From Oscillospiraceae bacterium (GTDB taxonomy: Bacteria; Bacillota; Clostridia; Oscillospirales; Oscillospiraceae), in assembly GCA_017887695.1 (NCBI GenBank), contig JAGHHM010000097.1, forward strand, positions 1-40,202: 40,202 nt of DNA. Reading direction: 5' to 3'. The notes below the pieces were generated by a model that was not told the origin of the DNA, ran no database searches, and saw only the letters and a program-made list of their open reading frames with translations. A program made the translations under genes and the position numbers. Below, piece after piece: positions 33,824-40,202 of the stretch (the first letter of the stretch is position 1; the number at the start of each line of letters is the position of its first letter).

Positions 33824-34732
33824 ATGTGGTTTTGGCTTGCGCTGATTACGCTGCTTTGCTGGAGCGGCTCCGACCTTTTTTCCAAGATCGGCTGCCGGGA
33901 TCCCAAGGATAAATACAGCCACCTGAAAATGGTAACGGCTGTGGGTGTTGTCATGGGACTCCACGCTGCTTATGAGATTTTTGTGGGCGGCGCTGAGATC
34001 AACTTCAGCATCCTGCTGACCTACCTTCCTGTTTCCCTGCTGTACATTGGTTCCATGACCCTGGGTTACATTGGCCTTCGGTACATTGAGCTGTCCATCT
34101 CCTCCCCCATCTGCAATTCCTCCGGCGCTCTGGTAGCGGTTCTGTGTCTGGCTACCGACGGTATTGGCAGCATCCATCCTGCCCAGCTGGTGGCAGTGGC
34201 CTTTGTATGTGTGGGCGTGATCGGACTTGGCGTGGTGGAAGCCCACGAGGACGAGGGGCTCCGGGCAGCCCGCCAGGAGGCCTCCAACTATAAGTACGCC
34301 AAGAGCTGGCTGGCCCTTGCGCTGCCGGTGATGTACTGCCTGCTGGACGCCCTGGGCACCTTTGCCGACAGCCGTGTGCTGGAGACCCTCAACGAGGACA
34401 GCGCCAACGTGGCCTATGAGCTGACCTTCCTGCTGGCTGGTGTGGTGTGCTTTATCTATGTGGTCCTGGTGAAAAAGCAGCCTCTGCTGCCCCGTCAGGA
34501 GGCCCCCAAGTATACCGGCGCTATTTTTGAGACAGCCGGCCAGTTCGCTTACATCTATGCCATTGCCGACCAGGAGCATGTGGCTTTGGCAGCTCCCATC
34601 ATTTCTGCCTATTGTGCCGCTTCTGTGCTCTGGAGCCGTGTGATTCTCAGGGAGAAGCTTTCCTGGAAGCACTACGCTATGATCCTGCTGGTGGTGATCG
34701 GCATTGTCATTATGGGTATCTTTGATGTGTAA
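33824..34732 (+). CDS. DMT-superfamily transporter (EamA-like)
   Basis: A 302-residue protein with about ten membrane helices in two repeats, N-terminus WFWLALITLLCWSGSDLFSK. A cytoplasmic loop (about 148-165) is highly charged. Substrate unknown. AAGGAGA precedes the ATG by nine bases. It lies 166 bp after the PLP lyase gene and ends in a strong terminator, so the two probably form one unit. It is a different paralogue from the T-box-controlled EamA protein. Confidence 0.82.
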   Translation: MWFWLALITLLCWSGSDLFSKIGCRDPKDKYSHLKMVTAVGVVMGLHAAYEIFVGGAEINFSILLTYLPVSLLYIGSMTLGYIGLRYIELSISSPICNSSGALVAVLCLATDGIGSIHPAQLVAVAFVCVGVIGLGVVEAHEDEGLRAARQEASNYKYAKSWLALALPVMYCLLDALGTFADSRVLETLNEDSANVAYELTFLLAGVVCFIYVVLVKKQPLLPRQEAPKYTGAIFETAGQFAYIYAIADQEHVALAAPIISAYCAASVLWSRVILREKLSWKHYAMILLVVIGIVIMGIFDV

Positions 34733-34760
34733 GGTCTGTTTCCTGCACTTGTAACATGAA

Positions 34761-34795
34761 AACAGCGCCAGCCCCGTAAGGGGGCTGGCGCTGTT
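34761..34795. terminator. Strong hairpin between the DMT gene and pcp
   Basis: A perfect 15-bp GC-rich stem (34761-34775 with 34781-34795), 5-nt loop, lying between convergent genes. T-tracts are short on both sides. Confidence 0.75.
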
Positions 34796-34807
34796 GCCTT
34801 GTATGGA

Positions 34808-35449
34808 TCATTTCGGCTGGTTATCCCCTCTGTCCGGCAGAGGCGGCTGGGCCGCCACTACTTCCAGGGCGGCTGTCAGTGCTCTGACAATCTCCGGAAG
34901 GCTGAGAGAGGGAGTTCCAGGCTTCCCTTCCGCCTGCTCCGGCAGATAGGGAACGTGAATAAAACCGCACCGGGTGTCTGGCATGGTCTTGGCGGCGTGA
35001 CGCAGAACACGGTACATCACCTGGTTACAGACAAAGGTCCCAGCCGTGTTGGATACTTCCCCAGGAAGACCGGCCTCCCGGATGGCCTGCGCCATGGCGG
35101 ATACCGGAAGCGTACTGAAACAGCCGTCAGGACCGCCGGGTTCAATAGGCTGCTCGGCTGGCTGCTGTCCCTCGTTGTCAGGGATCCGCGCATCCATCAG
35201 GTTGATGGCAATGCGCTCCGGCGTTACCGCCTTCCGTCCTCCGGCTTGGCCAAGGGAAACCACCGCATCCGGATGGAGCTGATCCATAGCGGCCGCGACT
35301 TGGTCCGCCCCTTTGCCAAATACGGTGGGGATCCACAGGGTAACGATCTTGGCACCGCCGATCTGCTCCGGCAGCGCTGCCGCTGCCTCCCGGGCCGGGT
35401 TAATGGATTCGCCTCCGAAAGGATCAAAAGCTGTGACCAGTATTGTCAT
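34808..35449 (-). CDS. pcp: Pyroglutamyl-peptidase I
   Basis: About 213 residues; a cytoplasmic cysteine peptidase removing N-terminal pyroglutamate. The catalytic triad is visible as Glu in PERIAINLMDARIPDN, Cys in GTFVCNQVMY and His in GFIHVPYLPEQ. The N-terminal VTAFDPFGGESINPA is a family hallmark. I chose the ATG at 35449 because AAGGAG lies upstream at a normal distance. It follows mntP within 15 bases, so it may share that Mn-controlled transcript. Confidence 0.94.
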   Translation of the reverse strand: MTILVTAFDPFGGESINPAREAAAALPEQIGGAKIVTLWIPTVFGKGADQVAAAMDQLHPDAVVSLGQAGGRKAVTPERIAINLMDARIPDNEGQQPAEQPIEPGGPDGCFSTLPVSAMAQAIREAGLPGEVSNTAGTFVCNQVMYRVLRHAAKTMPDTRCGFIHVPYLPEQAEGKPGTPSLSLPEIVRALTAALEVVAAQPPLPDRGDNQPK

Positions 35450-35462
35450 AGAAATTCTCCTT

Positions 35463-36026
35463 TTATCCAAGCATTCCCAGGTGTTCCAGCAGGATTTTCA
35501 GGCCGATCAGGCACAAAATGATTCCGCCAGCCAAAGTAGCCTTGTTTTTATACCGGCTGCCGAAGCGATGGCCGATCCACACCCCGCCAAGTGAAATGGT
35601 AAAGGTAGTCAAGCCAATGAGCCCCACCGCAGGCAGAATGTCTACATTCAAGAAGGCAAAGGTAATACCCACTGCCAGGGCATCAATGCTGGTAGCAATG
35701 GCCATCATCGTCAGTTCCCGAAGGTTAAAACCTGCTGGACAGGTGTCCTCTTCGTCGTGGAAGGCGTCCCAAATCATCTTTCCGCCGATATACCCCAGGA
35801 GAATAAAGGCGATCCAGTGGTCTACGCTGGTAATATACTTTTCAAATTGTTTTCCCAGGATCCAGCCAATCAAGGGCATAGCCGCCTGAAATCCGCCGAA
35901 AAACGCTCCGATTATCAGGCCTTGCTTCCAACGTAATTTTGCCATTCCCAGGCCCTTGCAAATGGACACGGCAAAGGCGTCCATGCTCAGCCCCACGCCA
36001 ATCAAAAACAGTTCCAGCAGTCCCAT
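35463..36026 (-). CDS. mntP: Manganese efflux pump MntP
   Basis: A 187-residue membrane protein with six helices in two three-helix repeats. Each repeat carries a membrane-embedded Asp (GLSMDAFAVSICKG and ATSIDALAVGITF), the MntP hallmark. It exports Mn2+. I chose the ATG at 36026, behind AAAGGAG; upstream in-frame codons run into the riboswitch terminator. The yybP-ykoY element directly upstream confirms manganese control. Confidence 0.95.
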   Translation of the reverse strand: MGLLELFLIGVGLSMDAFAVSICKGLGMAKLRWKQGLIIGAFFGGFQAAMPLIGWILGKQFEKYITSVDHWIAFILLGYIGGKMIWDAFHDEEDTCPAGFNLRELTMMAIATSIDALAVGITFAFLNVDILPAVGLIGLTTFTISLGGVWIGHRFGSRYKNKATLAGGIILCLIGLKILLEHLGMLG

Positions 36027-36071
36027 ACCTTTTCTTTCTCCTTTGTGTGTTTCTCCGCCCTTTTTGGTTCC

Positions 36072-36256
36072 CAAACAAAAAGGGCCAGGCGCAGCCCGCG
36101 CCTGACCACAGTTATCCCATGCACGGCGCGCAGCCATACATGAGTCTCGTTTATTAAGGCAACCCAGGCGGCGTCAGGGCTTTTGAAGCACCTACATCGG
36201 CACACCAGTATGTTGACTTGCCGCAGGATATTCCCTGCCACTACTCCCTCATGAGT
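36072..36256 (-). promoter_or_regulatory. yybP-ykoY manganese riboswitch
   Basis: On the minus strand the leader shows the two conserved loops of the Mn2+ aptamer: GGGAGTAG (about 36241-36248) and ACGAGACTCATGTATGG (around 36136-36152). The segment GTCAACATACTGG lies between them. A terminator hairpin follows: 7-bp stem 36098-36104 with 36086-36092, then a T-rich run to 36072. Mn2+ binding should favour expression of mntP. Confidence 0.85.
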
Positions 36257-36264
36257 CTTAGGTA

Positions 36265-36293
36265 TTTGTATCATACCCAGCCCTGTTTGTCAA
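36265..36293 (-). promoter_or_regulatory. Promoter of the mntP riboswitch transcript
   Basis: On the minus strand, perfect TTGACA (36288-36293), a 17-nt spacer and TACAAA (36265-36270). Confidence 0.7.
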
Positions 36294-36321
36294 GTCCTGG
36301 CATCTCTTCGCCCAACTCATG

Positions 36322-37047
36322 TCAACTCATACGCAGTATATCCCGTTTCAGGCGGCTGATGATTCGCTTTTCCAGCCGGGAAATATAAGACTGAGAGATT
36401 CCCAGCCGGTCTGCGACCTCCTTTTGGGTCTGCTCCCGGTTGCCTCGAAGGCCAAAGCGCAGCACAATAATCTCCTGCTCTCGCTGGGACAGCTTGGCTA
36501 TGGCGGCGTCCAGCAGCTGCCGATCCACATCCGCCTCAATCGGCCGCATCACAGTGTCCGCATCGGTCCCCAATACATCACTGAGCAGCAGTTCATTGCC
36601 ATCCCAATCTGTATTGAGAGGCTCATCCAGACTGACCTCCGTCCGCTGGGAGGAATTTTTCCGCAGATGCATCAGAATCTCGTTTTCAATACATCGGCTG
36701 GCGTAGGTGGCCAGCTTGATGTTTTTGTCACTGCGGTAGGTACTGATGGCTTTAATCAGTCCAATGGTGCCGATAGAGATCAAGTCCTCGATGTTGATTC
36801 CCGTATTTTCGAAGCGGCGGGCAATATATACTACCAGGCGGAGATTCCGCTCAATCAGGATTTGCCGAACATCGGTTTCTCCCTGGTCCAGCCGCCGCAG
36901 GAGCTCCGCCTCTTCCTCCCGGGTCAGGGGCGGAGGAAGCGTATCGCTGCCGCCTATGTACATAACCTTTCCCGGCAGGATCAGCTTCAAGCGAATGAAA
37001 AGCTTGTAAAAACTGGCACGTATCCTTTTTATTACATCATGCGGCAT
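36322..37047 (-). CDS. sigE: Mother-cell sporulation sigma factor SigE
   Basis: A 241-residue sigma-70 family protein. A basic, amphipathic N-terminal pro-sequence (about 1-28, [15 protein letters not shown]) is cleaved in the family to activate the factor. Region 2 has [19 protein letters not shown] and [16 protein letters not shown]. Region 4 ends with the helix-turn-helix [22 protein letters not shown]. It overlaps the spoIIGA end by 11 bases. In Bacillus sigG follows; here the next gene is mntP, so sigG is not in this cluster. Confidence 0.95.
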   Translation of the reverse strand: MPHDVIKRIRASFYKLFIRLKLILPGKVMYIGGSDTLPPPLTREEEAELLRRLDQGETDVRQILIERNLRLVVYIARRFENTGINIEDLISIGTIGLIKAISTYRSDKNIKLATYASRCIENEILMHLRKNSSQRTEVSLDEPLNTDWDGNELLLSDVLGTDADTVMRPIEADVDRQLLDAAIAKLSQREQEIIVLRFGLRGNREQTQKEVADRLGISQSYISRLEKRIISRLKRDILRMS

Positions 37048-37906
37048 CGTTGCATCTCCCTTCCCTACCGCCCCAAAGGGCGCAATAGCCTCCGCCGTCT
37101 GATACTGGCGTGGGCGAGATTGCCACAGTCAAATGTCGATATTCCTGACCGTCAATTAGGGCCTTGTCTGCCCTGAAGCAAAGCAGGAGTCCGGTGCTGA
37201 CGCCTACCGCCTGATAGGGCAGCAGTCGAAAGCGAAAGTCAGCGGCCAACTGCTCCAGGCACCAGAGAGCTCCCTTTACAGAAAGCTGAGCCAAAAGAGC
37301 TTTTTCCGATTCAGTCCACAGTACCCCCAAAGCCGCAGCTTCCACAATCAGCACGGCATCTCCCGTAGCGCCATCCGTTAATGTGTGCCCCGTGTCCAAT
37401 AAGGCGGTAAAAGATACCTCTCGTCCCCGAAAAGTGACGGTGCATCGGCACAGATCTCCCCTCAGCTCATGACGAGCGCTGCCGCGAAAGATGACAGACA
37501 GAAGAAAATAGCAGGTTCCGCCGACAAGGAAAAATACTTTCCAATTCAGCTTGCTCAATACTTCCCAACTTATTCCGCCCTGAAAAAGGTTATCAGCAGC
37601 CAGGAGAATGCCACCCATGGTGCAGCTCAGCAGCCAAAACAGCAGAAGCTGACGCAGGAAGAAGCTGGTGGGCCCAAAGGCTACCCATATGAGGGCCGCT
37701 GCCACCAACATCTGAAATATCACACTGTTTGCAGCTGCCGTAGGGGGAAGAAGACATATCACGCCGTACAGGCCTCCCAATGCCGCTGCCGCCAGCAGCC
37801 GCTTCCACCGCAAAGGCAACCCCGCTAGCCTCGCGGTAGCGCTCAGGGCCAGGAGGTCTGTCAGGCTGTTCAATAAAAACGCTAAATCCGGATACCATAC
37901 GGTCAT
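37037..37906 (-). CDS. spoIIGA: Sigma-E processing peptidase SpoIIGA
   Basis: About 289 residues: five N-terminal membrane helices (about 1-150) and a cytoplasmic aspartic-peptidase domain with [11 protein letters not shown], the catalytic DTG. It cleaves the pro-sequence of the adjacent sigE product at the sporulation septum. I chose the ATG at 37906, preceded by AGGGGGACG, giving [17 protein letters not shown]; longer starts would reach through untranslated sequence. Both genes overlap and are one operon. Confidence 0.92.
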   Translation of the reverse strand: MTVWYPDLAFLLNSLTDLLALSATARLAGLPLRWKRLLAAAALGGLYGVICLLPPTAAANSVIFQMLVAAALIWVAFGPTSFFLRQLLLFWLLSCTMGGILLAADNLFQGGISWEVLSKLNWKVFFLVGGTCYFLLSVIFRGSARHELRGDLCRCTVTFRGREVSFTALLDTGHTLTDGATGDAVLIVEAAALGVLWTESEKALLAQLSVKGALWCLEQLAADFRFRLLPYQAVGVSTGLLLCFRADKALIDGQEYRHLTVAISPTPVSDGGGYCALWGGREGRCNDAA

Positions 37907-38024
37907 GGATACGTCCCCCTTCCCTGCATATCTTCGATTGCTGCTTTGCGATTTCTTATTATAGACCTGTCCGTAAAAAAAATCCGTCATATCCAGGAGG
38001 GCGGAAGGAGGCGAAAACAGGAAA

Positions 38025-38066
38025 GCCCTTCGGCGTCTCCCCGCCATGCGAGGATCACCGAAGGGC
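38025..38066 (-). terminator. Terminator of the EEP/PPOX pair
   Basis: A perfect 9-bp outer stem (38058-38066 with 38025-38033) around a 24-nt partly paired interior, followed on the minus strand by TTTCCTGTTTTC, about 30 nt after the stop of the EEP gene. Confidence 0.65.
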
Positions 38067-38098
38067 CTATTTTGTATACAGTATGACCTGCTGCGCCG

Positions 38099-39178
38099 TT
38101 AATCGTTGTTCAAGATGAAATCCATATAGACGGGATTATGGTCGCTCCAGCGAAAGCCTGTATCGATCACCGCTGCCTTCTCCACCGTGACATTGGCGGA
38201 GACGATAAAACCATCTACTGTGACCAGATAATTATCCGGCCCATAAGGCCGGTCGGCGTTACGGCAGGACGCCACCGGATTTGCCTCATCAAAAGGAGCC
38301 ACGATGGATAATTCTTCCGGTATCAGCTCCTGAGGGATTGGCTGGGCCCAGGTATACGCCTCACCGGATACGCCAAAGATTTCCGAAGAATTACCAAAGA
38401 TATCCTTATTGAAATCTCCGCCGGCAATGGCGTAATTCCCAGCAGCGTATTCGGCGCTCATGTCAGCAAAAAGCATTTTCAATTGGTCCTCGGCAATGGT
38501 TCCGTCGGAGGTATAGGCGGAAAGATGGAAATTATACAGTACCAGCTCCTTCCCGTTTTCCAAGGGGATCCTGCTGACACTATAACATCTGTCCAAATCC
38601 ACCAGTTTCATTACGCCGCCCTCAATGGGCAAGCTGCGGCGCAGGGCCGAGGAGATCGTATAGCGGGAAAAGGTGGCCTGCCCCGCTTGATTTGCCCCAT
38701 GAGGTTCCAGTAAAGGCCAGAAGAGATAGGGGCTATCATAATTCTGTGCAAACACTCGCTGCCCCAGGGAGGGCAGCAGCGTGCAGGCATAGGCGTACTC
38801 ATCCACATGATAGCTGCGAGTACCATCCACATCCACTTCCTGTAAAAACAGGAAGTCAGGATCCGCTTCTCTGGCAGTCTTTACTGCTTCGCCTACGTTC
38901 TCATATACTGCCGCTTCAGAACGCGCCCTGCTTTCCTCGCCGCCGTCCATGAAAAAGCTGTAATCGTCACTATACGCGCCAAAACCAATATTATAGGACA
39001 CCAGGCGGTACCGCTCTCCAACTGTGGCCGTGACCGCTGTTTCATTCGTTTGCTCTACCTCCAGGGGCAGATTATCCTCCAAGCGATAATAGGTGAGCAG
39101 CACATAAGCCACATAGCAGATGACAGCTATGATAAGCAGCGCCAAAAGGCACAGCACTATGCGCAACAGCCTTTTCAT
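38099..39178 (-). CDS. Membrane-anchored endonuclease/exonuclease/phosphatase family protein
   Basis: A 359-residue protein with an N-terminal membrane anchor (about 5-30), followed by an EEP domain outside the membrane. Motifs are YNIGFG (metal Asn), FLQEVD (metal Glu), NFHLSAY (catalytic His), GGDFNKD (Asp/Asn) and the final SDHNPV (Asp/His). All catalytic landmarks are kept, so it should be active on a phosphodiester or phosphomonoester; the substrate cannot be told. It overlaps the PPOX gene end by four bases (ATGA). Confidence 0.88.
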   Translation of the reverse strand: MKRLLRIVLCLLALLIIAVICYVAYVLLTYYRLEDNLPLEVEQTNETAVTATVGERYRLVSYNIGFGAYSDDYSFFMDGGEESRARSEAAVYENVGEAVKTAREADPDFLFLQEVDVDGTRSYHVDEYAYACTLLPSLGQRVFAQNYDSPYLFWPLLEPHGANQAGQATFSRYTISSALRRSLPIEGGVMKLVDLDRCYSVSRIPLENGKELVLYNFHLSAYTSDGTIAEDQLKMLFADMSAEYAAGNYAIAGGDFNKDIFGNSSEIFGVSGEAYTWAQPIPQELIPEELSIVAPFDEANPVASCRNADRPYGPDNYLVTVDGFIVSANVTVEKAAVIDTGFRWSDHNPVYMDFILNND

Positions 39179-39627
39179 CCCTTCTGCCGCTCCTTTCCTG
39201 TTACTTCTTCTACATCCAACCGGAAAACGCAGGTAACCGACAAATGTCCGGCCAGATAACTGTCAAGCTCCGCCTCTAACTGGGGGCAATACCGCTGCGT
39301 AATCGCTGCCAGAGCGGCCCGCTTTTCGGATTCATCCACGACTACTGCTGCCGTTCCGCGAAAAATGGCAGAGCGATAGCAAACGGAAAAATAGTCTGTT
39401 TCTCCGGCTTCTGCCACCGTAAGGGAGACAGAAGGCCAGCGGGACAGACAGTCCACCTTTTTCCCTTCCATAGCACAATGAAAGTAGATTTTTTCACCAA
39501 TTCGGGCAGGACTGACCGGCACACCATAGCCGCCGCCTTCATCACGCATGGACAATACGCCGTATGCTGCCTGGTCAAATACCAGCCAAGCAAACGCTGG
39601 GTCCCGCGCCCGGTCCTTTCTTCGCAT
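39175..39627 (-). CDS. Pyridoxamine 5'-phosphate oxidase-related flavoprotein (NimA-like)
   Basis: About 150 residues with the split-barrel FMN-binding fold: MRRKDRARD start, YGVLSMRDEGGGYGVPVS (first strands) and KIYFHCAMEGKKVDCLSRWPSVSLTV (FMN phosphate region), then FRGTAAVV. This pattern is typical of the NimA/Pyridox_ox_2 group common in gut anaerobes; members bind FMN or haem and some reduce nitroimidazoles. I chose the ATG at 39627, with AAGGAG eight bases upstream; an in-frame start at 39678 is less likely. Confidence 0.85.
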   Translation of the reverse strand: MRRKDRARDPAFAWLVFDQAAYGVLSMRDEGGGYGVPVSPARIGEKIYFHCAMEGKKVDCLSRWPSVSLTVAEAGETDYFSVCYRSAIFRGTAAVVVDESEKRAALAAITQRYCPQLEAELDSYLAGHLSVTCVFRLDVEEVTGKERQKG

Positions 39628-39753
39628 GCCGATTCTCCTTCCTATCACACACATTTCAGGCAGATAATTCCTGCCCATTGCTATTTATCATAGCAGGATT
39701 CCTTTGACTTTTCAATATCTCCTTACGAAAGCTAGCACTGCTGGAGTTCAGAG

Positions 39754-39783
39754 AAAAACCCCCGGGAGCTCTTCTCCGGGGTT
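39754..39783 (-). terminator. Terminator at the edge of the recombinase region
   Basis: AACCCC/GGGGTT arms (39757-39762 with 39778-39783), followed on the minus strand by five T. A second 12-bp perfect hairpin (39837-39848 with 39855-39866) lies between it and the recombinase stop. Confidence 0.65.
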
Positions 39784-39873
39784 CCATAGGGACAATTTAT
39801 GAACCTACCCACATAACTTAATATTTGTTCCTGTGGAGGGAGGCTGTGTTTTGGCACAGCCTCCCTATTTTGC

Positions 39874-40202
39874 TCATGCGACCTCGTTTGGGATTTCTTC
39901 TGCCATGGACTCTGCCATACTCTGGGGCAGTTCGTCCACCAGCCCAATGTCACGGTAGTAGATGCGTACCTCCTGCGGCGCTGTGCGGGAGTATTTCTCC
40001 GCACGCTCTCCGACCTCCACCCGTTTGATGAAGATGCGCAGGATCTCAGCGGTCAGCTCCGGGATCTCCGTGTACCTCTTGGCGTTCTCAATGAACCGAG
40101 CAATATTGGAGCTGGAGTCTTTCAGTTCCTGAAGCCTTACTTCCATGGCAGGGAGCTGTTCTTGAATCTCTTTCTGCTCGGCAGTGTACTCTTGAGAGAG
40201 GA
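39874..40202 (-). CDS. Large serine recombinase, C-terminal part (cut by window edge)
   Basis: The last 108 residues of a minus-strand frame that runs out of the window at 40202, so the start is not visible. Glu/Gln-rich coiled coil (LSQEYTAEQKEIQEQLPAME) is followed by the FIENAKRYTEIPELTAEILRIFIKRVEVGERAEKYS segment and VRIYYRDIGLVDEL. This is the typical C-terminus (DUF4368-like) of TnpX/TndX-type large serine recombinases, which integrate and excise clostridial mobile elements. The catalytic N-terminal resolvase domain should lie beyond the window. Confidence 0.85.
   Translation of the reverse strand, partial: LSQEYTAEQKEIQEQLPAMEVRLQELKDSSSNIARFIENAKRYTEIPELTAEILRIFIKRVEVGERAEKYSRTAPQEVRIYYRDIGLVDELPQSMAESMAEEIPNEVA

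Overview
The window looks like a chromosomal segment of an anaerobic, endospore-forming gut clostridium of the Oscillospiraceae type (Flavonifractor/Lawsonibacter/Intestinimonas-like). This is inferred from protein character, moderately high G+C, strong GGAGG-type ribosome sites, Gram-positive sporulation genes (sigH, spoIIM-like, spoIID-like, spoIIGA-sigE) and T-box and manganese riboswitch control. Nearly all of it is ordinary housekeeping chromosome. Only the extreme right edge enters a probable mobile element, through the C-terminus of a large serine recombinase.

Layout. 1-9333 (minus): zinc-ribbon protein, sigH (apparently leaderless), glmM, then a ruvC-x-ruvA-kinase-small membrane protein-ruvB-ATPase operon, then a short B12-dependent methionine synthase. 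9786-11333 (plus): a SpoIIM-like protein and xerD. 11458-16561 (minus): spoIID-like, queA, small membrane protein, tgt, yajC and a TIGR04086-type membrane protein. 16763-18999 (plus): asd and dapA of the lysine/diaminopimelate pathway. 19121-21029 (minus): an ABC-F ATPase behind a 300-nt leader with an attenuator. 21153-21374 (plus): a small orphan protein. 21519-23961 (minus): a tyrosine T-box riboswitch controlling an EamA transporter and tyrS. 23973-32245 (minus): a promoter, a 650-nt structured noncoding RNA that I identify as OLE RNA, then oapA, dxs, tlyA, nadK, argR, recN and a degenerate M28 peptidase homologue. 32377-34732 (plus): a PLP lyase and a DMT transporter. 34808-39627 (minus): pcp; mntP with its Mn2+ riboswitch; sigE and spoIIGA; an EEP phosphohydrolase and a PPOX flavoprotein. 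39874-40202: the recombinase fragment.

The most notable element is the OLE locus. A near-consensus promoter fires into a 650-nt gene-free stretch. The first bases of the predicted transcript can pair with bases 650 nt downstream, which closes the RNA on itself. A terminator-like hairpin follows, and then a four-helix membrane protein without CBS domains lies directly upstream of dxs. The order OLE-oapA-dxs-tlyA-(nadK)-argR-recN matches the isoprenoid/recN operon known to carry OLE RNA in extremophilic Firmicutes.

Other regulatory finds are a UAC-specifier T-box that ties an uncharacterised EamA transporter to tyrosine supply, a 20-bp perfect hairpin that hides the ribosome site of the TIGR04086 gene, an antibiotic-type attenuator ahead of the ABC-F gene, and a sigH promoter placed so close to the ATG that the mRNA should start at or inside the start codon.
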